A DNA stretch of 64,000 nt from Paraburkholderia phenazinium (GCF_900100735.1 NZ_FNCJ01000003.1:434001-498000); one strand, 5' to 3'; numbered from the stretch's first letter, positions 16,853-26,809 are shown. The notes: generated from the letters alone by a model not told the origin. Made by a program: numbers and translations.

Positions 16853-17886
16853 TCAAACGGGCGCCGGATTGCGTTCGGCAAACCCTTCCTGATGCCAATA
16901 CGGGTACGCCGGACGCACCGCGCTCGCGGCATCGAGCTTCGCCATCTGCTCGGCGCTCAGGTTCCAGCCGACTGCACCGAGGTTCTGCCGCAACTGTTCC
17001 TCGTTGCGCGCGCCGATCAGAACCGTGGCGACCGTGGGCCGCTGCAACAGCCAGTTCAAGGCGATCTGCGGCACAGTCTTGCCGGTTTCGGCGGCCACCT
17101 CACCGATCGCGTCGAGCACGCGAAACAGATACTCATCCGGCACCGGCGGCCCCATGTCGGCGGTCTTGTGCAGGCGGCTCTTCTCCGGCAGCGGTTGGCC
17201 GCGCTTGAGCTTGCCGGTCAGCCGCCCCCAGCCAAGCGGACTCCACACCACCGCGCCCACGCCCTGGTCGAGGCCTAGCGGCATCAGTTCCCACTCATAG
17301 TCGCGCCCCACCAGCGAGTAATACGCCTGATTGGCGACGTAGCGCGGATAGCCATACCGGTCCGCGACATCCTGCGATTTCATCAGATGCCAGCCGGAGA
17401 AATTCGACACACCGGTGTAGCGGATCTTGCCTGCCCGCACCAGGTCGTCGAGTGTCGACAGGACTTCGGCCACTGGCGTTCTGGCGTTCTGGCGTCGAAA
17501 CCGTGCAACTGGAACAGGTCGATATAGTCGGTTTGCAGCCGCTTTAATGCTGCGTCGACGGCCTGAATCAGGTGAAAGCGCGACGAGCCGACGTTGTTCG
17601 GTCCATCGTCGAAGCGGAAGGTCGCCTTGGTCGAGATGATGACCTTGTCGCGCTTGCCCTTGATGGCCTCGCCTAGCACCGCTTCAGAAGAACCGCTCGA
17701 ATAGATGTCGGCGCTGTCGAACATCGAAACGCCCGCGTCGAGGCAGATATCGATCAGGCGGCGTGCCTCGGCCACATCGGTTGCGCCCCACGCCTCGAAG
17801 AATTCGCCTTTGCCGCCAAACGTGCCGGTGCCGAAACTGAGCACCGGCACCTTGAAACCGGATGCGCCCAAATGTCTGTATTCCAT
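16853..17886 (-). pseudogene. Aldo/keto reductase interrupted by an 8-bp tandem duplication
   Basis: Two overlapping frames together spell one normal ~340-residue aldo/keto reductase. The first (from the ATG at 17886 with GGAGGG) carries MEYRHLGASGF, the cofactor-site Asp and Tyr in FDSADIYSSG, and ISTKATF, down to DLFQLHGFDART. The second picks up at VAEVLSTLDDLVRAGKIRYTGVSNFSGWH and runs to the C-terminus. At the junction the plus strand reads CTGGCGTT, CTGGCGTT, CTGGCGTC (17473-17496). Removing one CTGGCGTT unit restores a perfect frame (FDARTPVAEVLS). The gene is therefore broken now, either by recent replication slippage, as a reversible switch, or by a sequencing error. Confidence 0.85.
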
Positions 17887-18001
17887 CGAATGCCCTCCAT
17901 CAGGTTGCGATTGGGTTGCCAACGGAGGCTCAGTCTACGCGCGTCCTTCGAATCGCGTCGGCAAGCCGGCGCGCTTGGGACGGGTCATGCGTCTCACGCT
18001 A

Positions 18002-20149
18002 CTAGCAGCTCACGAGCGCATGCAGTTCGTCGATGTTGAACGGCTTGGCCAGAATCGCGACGCCGATATGCCTGGCGCGTTCGAGCTCGTCGGCATAGCC
18101 GGTCATCAAGGCGATCTTCTGTGCCGGCCACTCGCTGCGCACCCGTTCGGCGAGGTCGACGCCGTTAAGCTTGCCGGGCATCTGGATGTCGGAGAGCACC
18201 AGCTCGAACCGTTCGCCGGCAGTCAGCACATCGAGCGCCCGGTCGGCGCTGGCCTCGTGATGCACGGCGCAGCCGAAGGTTTGCAGCACGGCAGCGATGC
18301 CCGCCGCGACGTCCTCGTTGTCCTCTACCAGCAGCACCATGCCTTGCGAGATGGAGCGCTCGTCGGGCGACGCCTGCTGGGCTACCGTTGCGACGGCCCG
18401 GGCTTCGCGCAGACGCGGCAAATAGAGCCGCACGGTCGTGCCGCTGCCCACCACGCTGTCGATCTTGGCGGTGCCGCCCGACTGCTCGCACATGGCGAGA
18501 ACCTGGGCCAGTCCAAGCCCGGTGCCCGAGCCCTTCAGCTTGGTGGTGAAAAGCGCTTCGAAGGCGCGCCGGGCAACCGATTCGGTCATGCCCTCGCCGT
18601 CGTCGGAACAGGAGATCAGTACGTATTCGCCGTCCGGCAACAGCGTGTCGCTCGAGACCAGCCGGACGTTCTGGCAGCGAATCACAAAGCGTCCGCCGTG
18701 CGGCATCGCATCGCGCGAGTTGACGGCGAGATTCATGATGGCGAATTCGAGTTCCGTCGGATCGACCAGCACACGCCAGATATCCGTGACCAGATTGACG
18801 CTCACCTGCACCTTGTCGCCCACCGCCGAATCGATCAGCGTGGCGGCGCCCGGCAACCATTTCGCGAGATCGACCGGTTCCTGCTTGAGCGGTTGTTTGC
18901 GCGCCACGCTCAGGAGACGCCGCGTCAGCGCTTCGGCCGTGGCGGTGGCGCGCTCGACTGCCTTGACCTCGTTTTCGACGTTCCTGAAGTCCTTGTGGCG
19001 CGCCATTTGCATGTTCGACGACACCACCATCAGCAGGTTGTTGAAGTCGTGCGCGACATTGGCGACCAGATTGCCGAGCGCCCCCATGCGTTGCAACTGG
19101 CGGCTCGACGCCTCAGCCGACAGGCGCATGGCCACTTCGCCCTGCCAGCGCTCCCAGGCGATTCGCTCGGTCTCGAGCTGGCGCAGCGAGAAGAACACCA
19201 GCAGCCAGATGGCAATGCATGGCGCCACCGTAATCGCACCGATCAGCAGGAAGTGACGCCACCACTGCTGGAAAATCGTATCCGTCGCATAGGCGCTCAT
19301 CACATACAGCGGATAGTCGCCCACCCGCCTGAACGCCAGCAGCCGCTCGACGCCGTCGACGCTCGAGGTCATGCGCACATGGCCGAACAGTTCCTTGTCG
19401 CGCAACGCATCGGTAAACGGTGTGCGGGCCGTCAGCGAGGTGCCCGGCGGCCAGCCTGGATAGCGCACCAGCAACTGGCCGTCCTGGCGGTACAGACCGA
19501 GTGCGAGCGAGGGGTCGCCGTCCGTCAGCTCGCGGTAAAAGCGCGAGAAGTAGTCGTTGCGCAGCGCGATCGTCACCGCACCGAGAAACCGGCCGTCGGC
19601 CGCCGAGCGGCCCAGCGTCGTATTGAACACATCGGTCTGCGAGATCGCGCCGTACATCGGCAGCGAGAAGTAAGGTTCGGGGCGAATCGCCCGCGCCGAA
19701 ATGAAATCGTCGCGCGTGCCGATCGACAGCGTCGGCGCCGGATAGGCGCGGCTATTGACCAGCAGCTTGCCGTCCGCTCCGAAGATCGCAATGATGGCCA
19801 CCTGCGGGAAGTCGCCGCCGATCACGCGCAAGCGATGGTGCAACTCGCCTTCGTGGGCGCGAATCGTGGCCTCGTCGTCATCGTCGAGCAATTCGAGGAT
19901 GCGGGCGCTGATCTGCTGGTTCAGATCGAGCACCTTGACCGCCTGCTCTTCGGCCACACGCGTGAGGCGGTCGATCATGTTGTCCGAATCGGCCACCCGG
20001 CGCTGATAGTCTAGGTAGCCATAGCCCCCGAGGCAGGCAAGCGGAAACACGATCGAGACGAGCAGCACCACCAGCAAAACGCGCCGCGTCGCAGCAAAGT
20101 TGCGTAGCGGCAGCGGAAAGTCGGCGGCGGCGCGCTCCGCGTGTTGCAC
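18002..20149 (-). CDS. Hybrid sensor histidine kinase with periplasmic PDC/Cache-like domain
   Basis: A 715-residue inner-membrane kinase. Transmembrane helices lie at about 23-45 and 299-321 and flank a ~250-residue periplasmic sensor of the double-Cache/PDC type. The cytoplasmic part has a histidine-containing H-box (NVAHDFNNLL, His367), an N-box (NLAVNSRDAMPHGG), G-boxes (SDDGEGM, GTGLGL), and a C-terminal receiver domain with the phospho-acceptor Asp in VLSDIQMPG and Lys in AILAKPF. No DNA-binding output is attached, so signalling must pass through a phosphotransfer protein or a separate regulator. No partner gene is adjacent; the nearest receiver is at 23209-23718. Confidence 0.92.
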   Translation of the reverse strand: MQHAERAAADFPLPLRNFAATRRVLLVVLLVSIVFPLACLGGYGYLDYQRRVADSDNMIDRLTRVAEEQAVKVLDLNQQISARILELLDDDDEATIRAHEGELHHRLRVIGGDFPQVAIIAIFGADGKLLVNSRAYPAPTLSIGTRDDFISARAIRPEPYFSLPMYGAISQTDVFNTTLGRSAADGRFLGAVTIALRNDYFSRFYRELTDGDPSLALGLYRQDGQLLVRYPGWPPGTSLTARTPFTDALRDKELFGHVRMTSSVDGVERLLAFRRVGDYPLYVMSAYATDTIFQQWWRHFLLIGAITVAPCIAIWLLVFFSLRQLETERIAWERWQGEVAMRLSAEASSRQLQRMGALGNLVANVAHDFNNLLMVVSSNMQMARHKDFRNVENEVKAVERATATAEALTRRLLSVARKQPLKQEPVDLAKWLPGAATLIDSAVGDKVQVSVNLVTDIWRVLVDPTELEFAIMNLAVNSRDAMPHGGRFVIRCQNVRLVSSDTLLPDGEYVLISCSDDGEGMTESVARRAFEALFTTKLKGSGTGLGLAQVLAMCEQSGGTAKIDSVVGSGTTVRLYLPRLREARAVATVAQQASPDERSISQGMVLLVEDNEDVAAGIAAVLQTFGCAVHHEASADRALDVLTAGERFELVLSDIQMPGKLNGVDLAERVRSEWPAQKIALMTGYADELERARHIGVAILAKPFNIDELHALVSC

Positions 20150-20358
20150 GTGACGATCTCCTGTGAGAGAAGATGGATTCAGTGTAAGCAGAACTGGACG
20201 GTTCGGTTTCGCCTGACTTTACGACAGCCCGCGCGGCAACACAAACACCTGGCGCGATCGGCAGGCTCAATGGCGTCGGCTTGCGAGCCGTCGTGTTTAG
20301 ATCAGACGTTTGCCTTTCAACGCTTGAGGAATGCTTACGGATCGCCGCAGCAGCGCGC

Positions 20359-20652
20359 CTAGGGCTTTTCCTTAGCAGTCGGCGTGGGCAGGACGCCCTT
20401 TTTCGACTTGCCGTCCTTGCTGTCCTGTTGCGGCGCTTCCTTCTCGATCTCGGCGCGCGCCTGCTCCCAGTATTCGTCCGGGTGGCCCTTGGGATCGGTT
20501 GCCCGCTCCCACAGGTAATACGCGCGGGTGCGGATCTTTTCCTCGGTGCTGACTTCCTCGCGGGACTCTGCGTTTGGCTTTTCGTTTGGCTGCTCGTTTG
20601 GCTGCTCGCTTGCCGCTTCGATACCCGGGTACTGCTGCTGGTCCTGTGCCAT
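20359..20652 (-). CDS. DUF2934-type small protein
   Basis: A 97-residue hydrophilic protein. The central segment KIRTRAYYLWERATDPKG followed by HPDEYWEQA matches the DUF2934 pattern as I recall it, a short domain of unknown function. The flanks are low complexity: repeated EQPNEQPNEKPN before the domain and a Lys/Asp/Ser-rich tail after it. The ATG at 20652 has a GGAGAGG ribosome site and is preferred over an in-frame start 36 bases upstream. It lies 142 bases after glgX on the same strand and may share its transcript. Such proteins are often seen near glycogen and trehalose genes, which fits this position. Confidence 0.7.
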   Translation of the reverse strand: MAQDQQQYPGIEAASEQPNEQPNEKPNAESREEVSTEEKIRTRAYYLWERATDPKGHPDEYWEQARAEIEKEAPQQDSKDGKSKKGVLPTPTAKEKP

Positions 20653-20794
20653 CTTGCCTCTCCTGGTGTCATGCCTCGATGGGAGCAACCGCCGCCGCGT
20701 TGCCTCGCTGCCCGGTTCACGCGCACGCGACGCCAGGCGGCGGCGACTACGCCCACACCTTCAGCAAGCGCTGTACCTGGCGGCGGCCATGCCC

Positions 20795-23023
20795 TCAAGC
20801 GGTCTTGCCGGTGTCGTCCGTGGTCAGTTGCTGTTCGAGACCGTCCAGTACGCGTTGGGTTGCGCGGCTCGATGCATCGAGCGCAAACAGCAACAGCGAG
20901 CGGCCGGTGACCTGGTAAGCGGCTCCGGCATAAAACGCCGGCAACTCGTCGCGTACCGGCATATTCGTATCCAGCAGACAGGTCCATTGAGCGCCGTCCG
21001 GAATCTCCGGCAGCGTGAAATTGACCACGTCGTGATGCGCATTGAGGACCAGCAGCAAGGTCGCGTCGGAGGCCGGCCGGCGGATGCCGCTCGCCTGGGC
21101 GCGGCCGTCGATCACCAGCCCGAAGCAGCGCATCGCCGCGTCGTCCCATTGCTCCTGATTGAGGTCTGTGCCGGCCGGCGACAGCCAGCGCGTATCCGTC
21201 ACCTCCAGCGCGGCGTTGTATTCGCCGGTCAGAAAGCGGCCGCGCCGCAATACCGGCAAGCGGTGCCGCAGCGTGGTCAGGTTCTTGACGAACTCGGTGA
21301 GCGCGCGCCCTTCATCGTCGATGCCTTCCCAGTCGAGCCAGCTAATCTCGTTGTCCTGACAATACGCGTTGTTGTTGCCCTGCTGGGTGCGGCCGAACTC
21401 GTCGCCGGCGAGAATCATCGGCGTGCCCTGCGAGAGCAGCAAAGTGGCAAGCAGGTTGCGCTTCTGCCGCTCGCGCTGCTGACGGATATCCGCATCGTCG
21501 CTCGGTCCTTCGACGCCGAAATTCCAGGATTTATTGTCCGAGTGGCCGTCCTGGTTATCCTCGCCGTTGGCCGCGTTGTGCTTGTCGTTGTACGACACCA
21601 GATCGCTGGTGGTGAAACCGTCGTGAGCGGCGATGAAATTCACGCTGGCCCATGGACGCCGGCCGCGCCGGTTGAACTTGTCGCCCGAACCGGTGAGCCG
21701 TTTGGCGAGGTCAGGCGCCATGCCTTCGTCGCCCTTCCAGAACGCGCGGGTGGTGTCGCGGAAGCGGTCGTTCCACTCCGCCCAGCCGGGCGGAAAGCCG
21801 CCCACCTGATAGCCGCCGGGGCCGCAGTCCCACGGCTCGGCGACAAGGCGCACGCTCGAGAGCACCGGATCCTGCCGGCAACTGTCGAGAAAGCCGCCGC
21901 CTTCGTCGAAGCCGTGCGGCTCGCGGCCGAGAATCGTGGCGAGATCGAAGCGAAAGCCATCCACCTTCATCTCGCTCACCCAGTAGCGCAGGCTGTCGGT
22001 CACCATCTGCAGCACACGCGGATGCGACAGGTTCAGCGTGTTGCCGGTGCCCGTGTCGTTGATGTAATAACGCGGTTCATCCGGCATCAGACGGTAGTAC
22101 GAGGCGTTGTCGATGCCCTTGAACGAGAGCGTCGGGCCGCGTTCGTTGCCCTCGGCCGTGTGGTTGTAGACCACGTCGAGGATCACTTCGAGATTGGCGT
22201 TGTGGAAGCGGTCGACCATCTCCTTGAACTCTTCCACCGACGCATTCACCCCCGCAAAGAAGCGCGGATCCGCGGCGAAAAAACCGATCGTGTTGTAGCC
22301 CCAGTAGTTCGTCAGACCTTTGTCGAGCAGATAGCTGTCGTTGACGGCCATGTGGATCGGCAGCAGTTCGACCGTCGTGACGCCCAGGCCCTTGATGTAG
22401 TCGATGACCGCTTGCTGGCCGAGGCCGGCAAAGGTGCCGCGCAGGTTTTCCGGCACGGCGGGATGGCGTTTGGTGAAGCCGCGCACATGCGTTTCGTAGA
22501 AAATCACCCGCTCCCATGGCAGCGCATTGCGTTCGGGATGGGTCCACGAGAAGGTCGTGTCGACCACCTTGCACTTGGGCACGAAGGGGGCGCTATCGCG
22601 CTCGTCGAACGAGAGATCGCCGTCCTCGTGCTCGAGCGTATAGCCGAAGATCTCCGGCGCCCATTTCAGCTCGCCGATATGCGCTTTCGCATACGGGTCG
22701 AGCAGCAGCTTGTTCGGATTGAAGCGATGCCCTTCGGCGGGTGCATAGGGGCCGTGTACCCGATAGCCATACACCGCGCCCGGCTTCAGGTCGGGCACGA
22801 ACACGTGCCAGACCTCGTCGGTAAATTCGGGCAGTTCGATGCGCTCAATTTCCTCGTTGCCGCTCGGATCGAACAGGCACAGTTCCACCTTGGTGGCGTG
22901 CGCCGAGAACAGCGCGAAATTGACGCCGACGCCGTTCCAGGTCGCGCCCAGCGGGAAAGGCACGCCTTCGGCGATGCGGGCCGCGTAGCGCGTGGGAGGG
23001 GCTTGAGTCGCCTCGCGTGACAT
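20795..23023 (-). CDS. glgX: Glycogen debranching enzyme GlgX (isoamylase type)
   Basis: A 742-residue GH13 enzyme that hydrolyses alpha-1,6 branches of limit-dextrin glycogen. It has an N-terminal CBM48-like domain (PFPLGATWNGVGVNFALFSA, roughly residues 15-120). The catalytic barrel follows, with VILDVVYNHTAEG, the nucleophile in DGFRFDLA, the acid/base Glu in LVAEPWDCG, and NFIAAHDGFT. A C-terminal beta domain ends near 730. Its length matches GlgX. The ATG at 23023 follows AAGGAAG. No other glycogen gene is adjacent, but the DUF2934-like gene follows on the same strand. Confidence 0.93.
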   Translation of the reverse strand: MSREATQAPPTRYAARIAEGVPFPLGATWNGVGVNFALFSAHATKVELCLFDPSGNEEIERIELPEFTDEVWHVFVPDLKPGAVYGYRVHGPYAPAEGHRFNPNKLLLDPYAKAHIGELKWAPEIFGYTLEHEDGDLSFDERDSAPFVPKCKVVDTTFSWTHPERNALPWERVIFYETHVRGFTKRHPAVPENLRGTFAGLGQQAVIDYIKGLGVTTVELLPIHMAVNDSYLLDKGLTNYWGYNTIGFFAADPRFFAGVNASVEEFKEMVDRFHNANLEVILDVVYNHTAEGNERGPTLSFKGIDNASYYRLMPDEPRYYINDTGTGNTLNLSHPRVLQMVTDSLRYWVSEMKVDGFRFDLATILGREPHGFDEGGGFLDSCRQDPVLSSVRLVAEPWDCGPGGYQVGGFPPGWAEWNDRFRDTTRAFWKGDEGMAPDLAKRLTGSGDKFNRRGRRPWASVNFIAAHDGFTTSDLVSYNDKHNAANGEDNQDGHSDNKSWNFGVEGPSDDADIRQQRERQKRNLLATLLLSQGTPMILAGDEFGRTQQGNNNAYCQDNEISWLDWEGIDDEGRALTEFVKNLTTLRHRLPVLRRGRFLTGEYNAALEVTDTRWLSPAGTDLNQEQWDDAAMRCFGLVIDGRAQASGIRRPASDATLLLVLNAHHDVVNFTLPEIPDGAQWTCLLDTNMPVRDELPAFYAGAAYQVTGRSLLLFALDASSRATQRVLDGLEQQLTTDDTGKTA

Positions 23024-23208
23024 GGTTCTTCCTTTGACGATGGGAGGTCCGCGCACAGGAACCGGTGCGAGAGCCTAGCTCAAGCAAGTTACGGTCCTGA
23101 GGTGGACTTCGCCCCGGCATGCAGGCGATGCGAATGACTCGAATGCTAGCGGCGAAGTTTGGACGGCGGGCAGAACGGCGGCGCTGTCCCCGCGGTCCCC
23201 TCTGCCCC

Positions 23209-23718
23209 TCAAGGCGCCTCGTACGCGCGGCATGTCGTCGCCGCTTCGAGAATGCGCAGCAGGCGCTGCGGCGTGAGCGGCTTTGTGCAGTGCGCATCGA
23301 ACCCCACGGCTTTCGCGCGGGCCCGGTCGTCCGCCGATGAGAATGCCGTGCACGCCACCAGCAGCATATGCGAGGTGGCAGGATCGGCGCGTAGCCGCCT
23401 TGCCAGTTCGAGACCGTCGAGCCCCGGCATCTTGATGTCGAGCACGACCGCGAAGGGTTGCCACTCGGCGGCCAATTTGCAAACCGCCAATGGGTCTTCG
23501 AGTGCACGGCACTCGAAACCGTCCGCAATCAGCAGCAACTGCAAAGCGTCGGCAGCCTCGCGATAGTCGTCGACCACCAGCACACGGCGATGCGACACGC
23601 TCGCGTGGGCGATCGACCGCCACACCACGACGTCGTCGTTATCGTTCATCCCGTAGTCTGCGGTCACTGTTCTCTCCCTGGCGCCGGAAACGGGCACATC
23701 GGATATTAGCCGCAACAT
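23209..23718 (-). CDS. Single-domain response regulator (CheY-like receiver)
   Basis: Up to 169 residues, essentially one receiver domain. RVLVVDDYREAAD gives the acidic pair, VVLDIKMPGLDG the phospho-acceptor Asp, and CTKPLTP the conserved Lys. There is no DNA-binding or enzymatic output, so it acts through protein contacts or phosphotransfer. The start at 23718 has AGGAG very close (three bases); the ATG at 23649 would remove 23 N-terminal residues and begin nearer the domain. It is separated from glgX by 185 bases. A link to the hybrid kinase at 18002-20149 is possible but only by proximity. Confidence 0.83.
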   Translation of the reverse strand: MLRLISDVPVSGARERTVTADYGMNDNDDVVVWRSIAHASVSHRRVLVVDDYREAADALQLLLIADGFECRALEDPLAVCKLAAEWQPFAVVLDIKMPGLDGLELARRLRADPATSHMLLVACTAFSSADDRARAKAVGFDAHCTKPLTPQRLLRILEAATTCRAYEAP

Positions 23719-24080
23719 TCGCTCCTGATAGCGACGCGACAGGTCTTATGCCCAGGTGTTCTTCTCGGACACGGTTGCTACATGACCTCAAGCGATGCAG
23801 GTCGCATAACTCATGACGTTCATGGCTACACAGCGGCCGCGGCGTCTGCGCCCACGCTTCAAGAAGTATCAAAATGCACCTGGCCTGACCACCCTCGGAA
23901 AACCCTTGAGGACGCAACCAAAGCCGCCTGGCCACGGATTTGGCATAAGAATCAGGGAAAGTCCCGAGTCGTCCTGGCGCAAGCGCAGCGCGTGCGCCAA
24001 AAAGAAAAGGCATTCAGGCGGCCTACGCAACGGTGCGGCCGGCCTGAATGCCTGAATGCCTTCGCAGTGATCGCGCGATG
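23719..24080. other. Intergenic stretch with the transketolase terminator
   Basis: 362 bases between the leftward response regulator and the end of the leftward transketolase gene. No gene is supported: the open frames here lack ribosome sites and known motifs. The right end holds the transketolase terminator (annotated separately); the left part must hold the response regulator's promoter. Confidence 0.5.
23993..24053 (-). terminator. Intrinsic terminator of transketolase
   Basis: AGGCATTCAGGC (24008-24019) and GCCTGAATGCCT (24042-24053) form a perfect 12-bp stem with a 22-base GC-rich loop. Reading on the minus strand, the stem is followed by a pyrimidine run, TTTTCTTTTT. It begins 28 bases after the transketolase stop codon. 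This is a strong Rho-independent terminator. Confidence 0.85.
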
Positions 24081-26153
24081 CTACTTCTTCTGCACGCGGG
24101 CAATCTGTCGTTTTGCTGCGTCGTAGACATGCTCCGGCGTAAAGCCGAACTTGCGTTTCAGATCGGCCAACGGCGCGGACGCACCGAACGTGCGCATCAC
24201 CACTTTCGTGCCGAAACGACCCACGTAGCGGTCCCAGCCGAGTTCGGCGGCCTGTTCGACGCAAACCCGCGCAGCGACGTCCGGCGGCAGCACCGAATCC
24301 TGATACGCGACGTCTTGAGCTTCGAAGATGTCCCACGACGGCATCGACACAACGCGTGCCGCAATGCCCTCGCCCTTCAGCTTTTCGTAGACCTCCACGC
24401 AGATCGACACCTCGCTGCCGGTGGCGAGCAGCAGCACTTGCGGCTTCTGGCCCGCGTCAGCATCGGCCAGCACGTAGGCGCCCTTGCGCACCCCTTCGGC
24501 CGATGCGTACTTGCTGCGATCGAACGTGGGCAATGGCTGGCGCGTCAGCACGATGCACGATGGATGACGCGGCTTCGACAAGGCCACCCGCCAGGCTTGC
24601 GCAACCTCGTTGGCATCCGCGGGACGCAGCACCGTTAGTCCCGGCACGCCACGCAGCGACGCCAGTTGTTCGATCGGCTGGTGGGTCGGGCCGTCCTCGC
24701 CGACGCCGATCGAATCGTGCGTGAACACGAAGAGCGCGGGCACTTCCATGATGGCCGACAAGCGGATCGGCGGCTTCATGTAGTCGCTGAAAATCAGGAA
24801 CGTCGAGCCGTAGGCACGCAGGTTCGACAGTGCGAGACCGTTCACGACCGCCCCCATGGCGTGCTCGCGAATCCCGAAGTGCAGATTGCGGCCGCCATAG
24901 CTGTCGTGCTCGAAGCTGCCCGCGCCTTCGAACTTCAGATTGGTCTTGGTAGACGGCGAGAGATCGGCCGCGCCGCCCAGCAGCCAGGGCACGCGTGCGG
25001 CGATTGCGTTGAGCACCTTGCCCGAGGCATCGCGCGAGGCGACGCCTTTCGCGTCTGCATCGAAGGTGGGGATATCGGCGTCCCAGCCGTCTGGCAATTC
25101 GTGCGCTTCGATCTGTGCAAACTCGCGCGCGAGCTCCGGATACTTTTGCCGGTAGGTATCGAGCTTAGTCAGCCACTCGCTGCGCGCCGCCTTGCCGCGT
25201 GCGCCGATGCCGTCGGCAAAGCGCGCCATCACGCCGTCCGGCACATAGAACTTCTTGTCTTCAGGCCAGCCGTAAAAGCGCTTGGCGGCAGCCACTTCCT
25301 CGTCGCCGAGCGGCTCGCCGTGCGCCGCCGAGGTGTCCTGCTTGTGTGGCGCGCCCCAGCCGATGATGCTGTTGACCACGATCAGCGTCGGCTTGTCGGT
25401 GACATTTTTTGCTTCGGTAAACGCGGCTTCCAGTGCGGCGGCATCGTTCGCGTCGGTGACGTGGATGGTATGCCAGTGGTAGCCGTGAAAGCGCGCCTCG
25501 ACGTCGTCGCTATAGGCGAGATCCGTGTGCCCTTCGATCGTCACGCGGTTGCTGTCGTAGATCCAGGTGAGGTTCGACAACTGCAGATGCCCCGCAAGCG
25601 AAGCCGCTTCATGCGAGATGCCTTCCATCATGTCGCCGTCGCCGCATAGCGCATAGACGTGATAATCGAACAGCGGCGCATCGCTCTGGTTGAAACGGGC
25701 CTCGTACCAGCGCGCCGCCATCGCCATGCCGACGCTATTGCCGAGGCCCTGGCCCAGCGGCCCGGTGGTGGTTTCGACGCCGCTCGTGATGCGGAATTCG
25801 GGGTGTCCGGGCGTCTTGCTGTCGAGCTGGCGGAATAGCCTGATGTCGTCCAGCGACACGGCGGGCGCACCGGTCGGCTTGCCGTGTTCATCGACGGCCT
25901 TGACGCCCGCCAGATGCAACAGCGAGTACAGCAGCATCGACGCATGCCCTACCGACAGCACGAAGCGGTCGCGATTGGGCCACAGGGGCTCGTCGGGGTC
26001 GTAACGCAGATGGTTTTGCCATAGGTGGTAAGCAACCGGGGCCAGCGCCATCGGCGTGCCGGGGTGGCCGGAATTCGCCTTTTGCACGGCATCCATCGAT
26101 AGCGTACGGATCGTATTGATGCATAGCTGATCGAGGGAAGGATCGTTTTGCAT
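24081..26153 (-). CDS. tkt: Transketolase
   Basis: A 690-residue thiamine-diphosphate enzyme of the non-oxidative pentose phosphate pathway, moving two-carbon units between ketose and aldose phosphates. Recognisable parts are KANSGHPGTPMALAP, the cofactor motif GDGDMMEGISHEA through N (near 155-185), the second-domain HDSIGVGEDGPTHQP, and FGIREHAMG. Its full length and an AGGAGC ribosome site before the ATG indicate an intact gene. It stands alone with its own terminator. In Burkholderiaceae tkt often sits beside gapA; here it does not, so this may be a second copy. Confidence 0.95.
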   Translation of the reverse strand: MQNDPSLDQLCINTIRTLSMDAVQKANSGHPGTPMALAPVAYHLWQNHLRYDPDEPLWPNRDRFVLSVGHASMLLYSLLHLAGVKAVDEHGKPTGAPAVSLDDIRLFRQLDSKTPGHPEFRITSGVETTTGPLGQGLGNSVGMAMAARWYEARFNQSDAPLFDYHVYALCGDGDMMEGISHEAASLAGHLQLSNLTWIYDSNRVTIEGHTDLAYSDDVEARFHGYHWHTIHVTDANDAAALEAAFTEAKNVTDKPTLIVVNSIIGWGAPHKQDTSAAHGEPLGDEEVAAAKRFYGWPEDKKFYVPDGVMARFADGIGARGKAARSEWLTKLDTYRQKYPELAREFAQIEAHELPDGWDADIPTFDADAKGVASRDASGKVLNAIAARVPWLLGGAADLSPSTKTNLKFEGAGSFEHDSYGGRNLHFGIREHAMGAVVNGLALSNLRAYGSTFLIFSDYMKPPIRLSAIMEVPALFVFTHDSIGVGEDGPTHQPIEQLASLRGVPGLTVLRPADANEVAQAWRVALSKPRHPSCIVLTRQPLPTFDRSKYASAEGVRKGAYVLADADAGQKPQVLLLATGSEVSICVEVYEKLKGEGIAARVVSMPSWDIFEAQDVAYQDSVLPPDVAARVCVEQAAELGWDRYVGRFGTKVVMRTFGASAPLADLKRKFGFTPEHVYDAAKRQIARVQKK

Positions 26154-26383
26154 GGGAAGCTCCTGTTCGACGAGTGACGACGCGGCGACGACCGGCAGCG
26201 GCCGACCGTCCGATCATGCGCCGATGCGCGGCAATAGCCAACTGCAAGCCAGGTGCCGGGCAACCCACGGTATCACGCATAATTTGCGCCCGCTCGCAGC
26301 ACAGATCCAGCTTTCCGGGTGCGGCCCCCGTACCCGCCTTTGAGGACCTACTTTGTAAAAAGGAGAGCGCCATGGCCGCACCG

Positions 26384-26788
26384 TCAAGGTTCCGGTGCGG
26401 CCCGGTCTGCCGCGACAATCGCTCGGCCGTACTCGATCGCGGCGCGGCGTGCTTCGTCTGCGCTATCGTAGGGGCCGATCTGCGGCGCGCCGTCGAATGG
26501 AAACAGGATCCGCCGGTCGGCCTTGCGGATGACCTTTAGGCCACCGATATATCGGCCGTCCCCCGTGCTGTGGTAACTCGCGAAGATCTCGAATTCATCA
26601 TCGGCTACGTCGGCTTTGTGTCGCGCCATGCTGCATGCTTTCCAGGTAGAGGCTTGCTTCGCCGCGTTCCTTTGCGCTTGCCGGGCGGCTTCGCGCATAG
26701 GGGGTGTTTCACGAGCATCGAGCAACCCCTGTTCCTGGACATGCCGAAAGACCGCGTCTGGGTAGTTCGCCGCCAGGTACATTGGCAC
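26384..26788 (-). CDS. Short conserved protein, DUF6723-like
   Basis: Up to 134 residues. The C-terminal ~75 (FEIFASYHSTGDGRYIGG, later KVIRKADRRILFPFDG and GPYDSADEARRAA) resemble a short family common in Burkholderia that I believe is DUF6723; the number is from memory. Its function is unknown to me. The N-terminal ~50 residues are Gln/Ala/Arg-rich and may not be translated: an ATG at 26629 would give 81 residues beginning just before the domain. It lies 21 bases after the beta-lactamase gene on the same strand and may be read through from it. Confidence 0.6.
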   Translation of the reverse strand: MPMYLAANYPDAVFRHVQEQGLLDARETPPMREAARQAQRNAAKQASTWKACSMARHKADVADDEFEIFASYHSTGDGRYIGGLKVIRKADRRILFPFDGAPQIGPYDSADEARRAAIEYGRAIVAADRAAPEP

Positions 26789-26809
26789 GCGCCCGAACGC
26801 AACGATACG

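Noticed and set aside
17705..20014. 769-codon plus-strand frame opposite the histidine kinase
   Set aside because: Antisense shadow with Arg/His/Gln-rich composition and no domain.
20528..23020. 830-codon plus-strand frame opposite glgX
   Set aside because: Antisense shadow; GlgX motifs are all on the minus strand.
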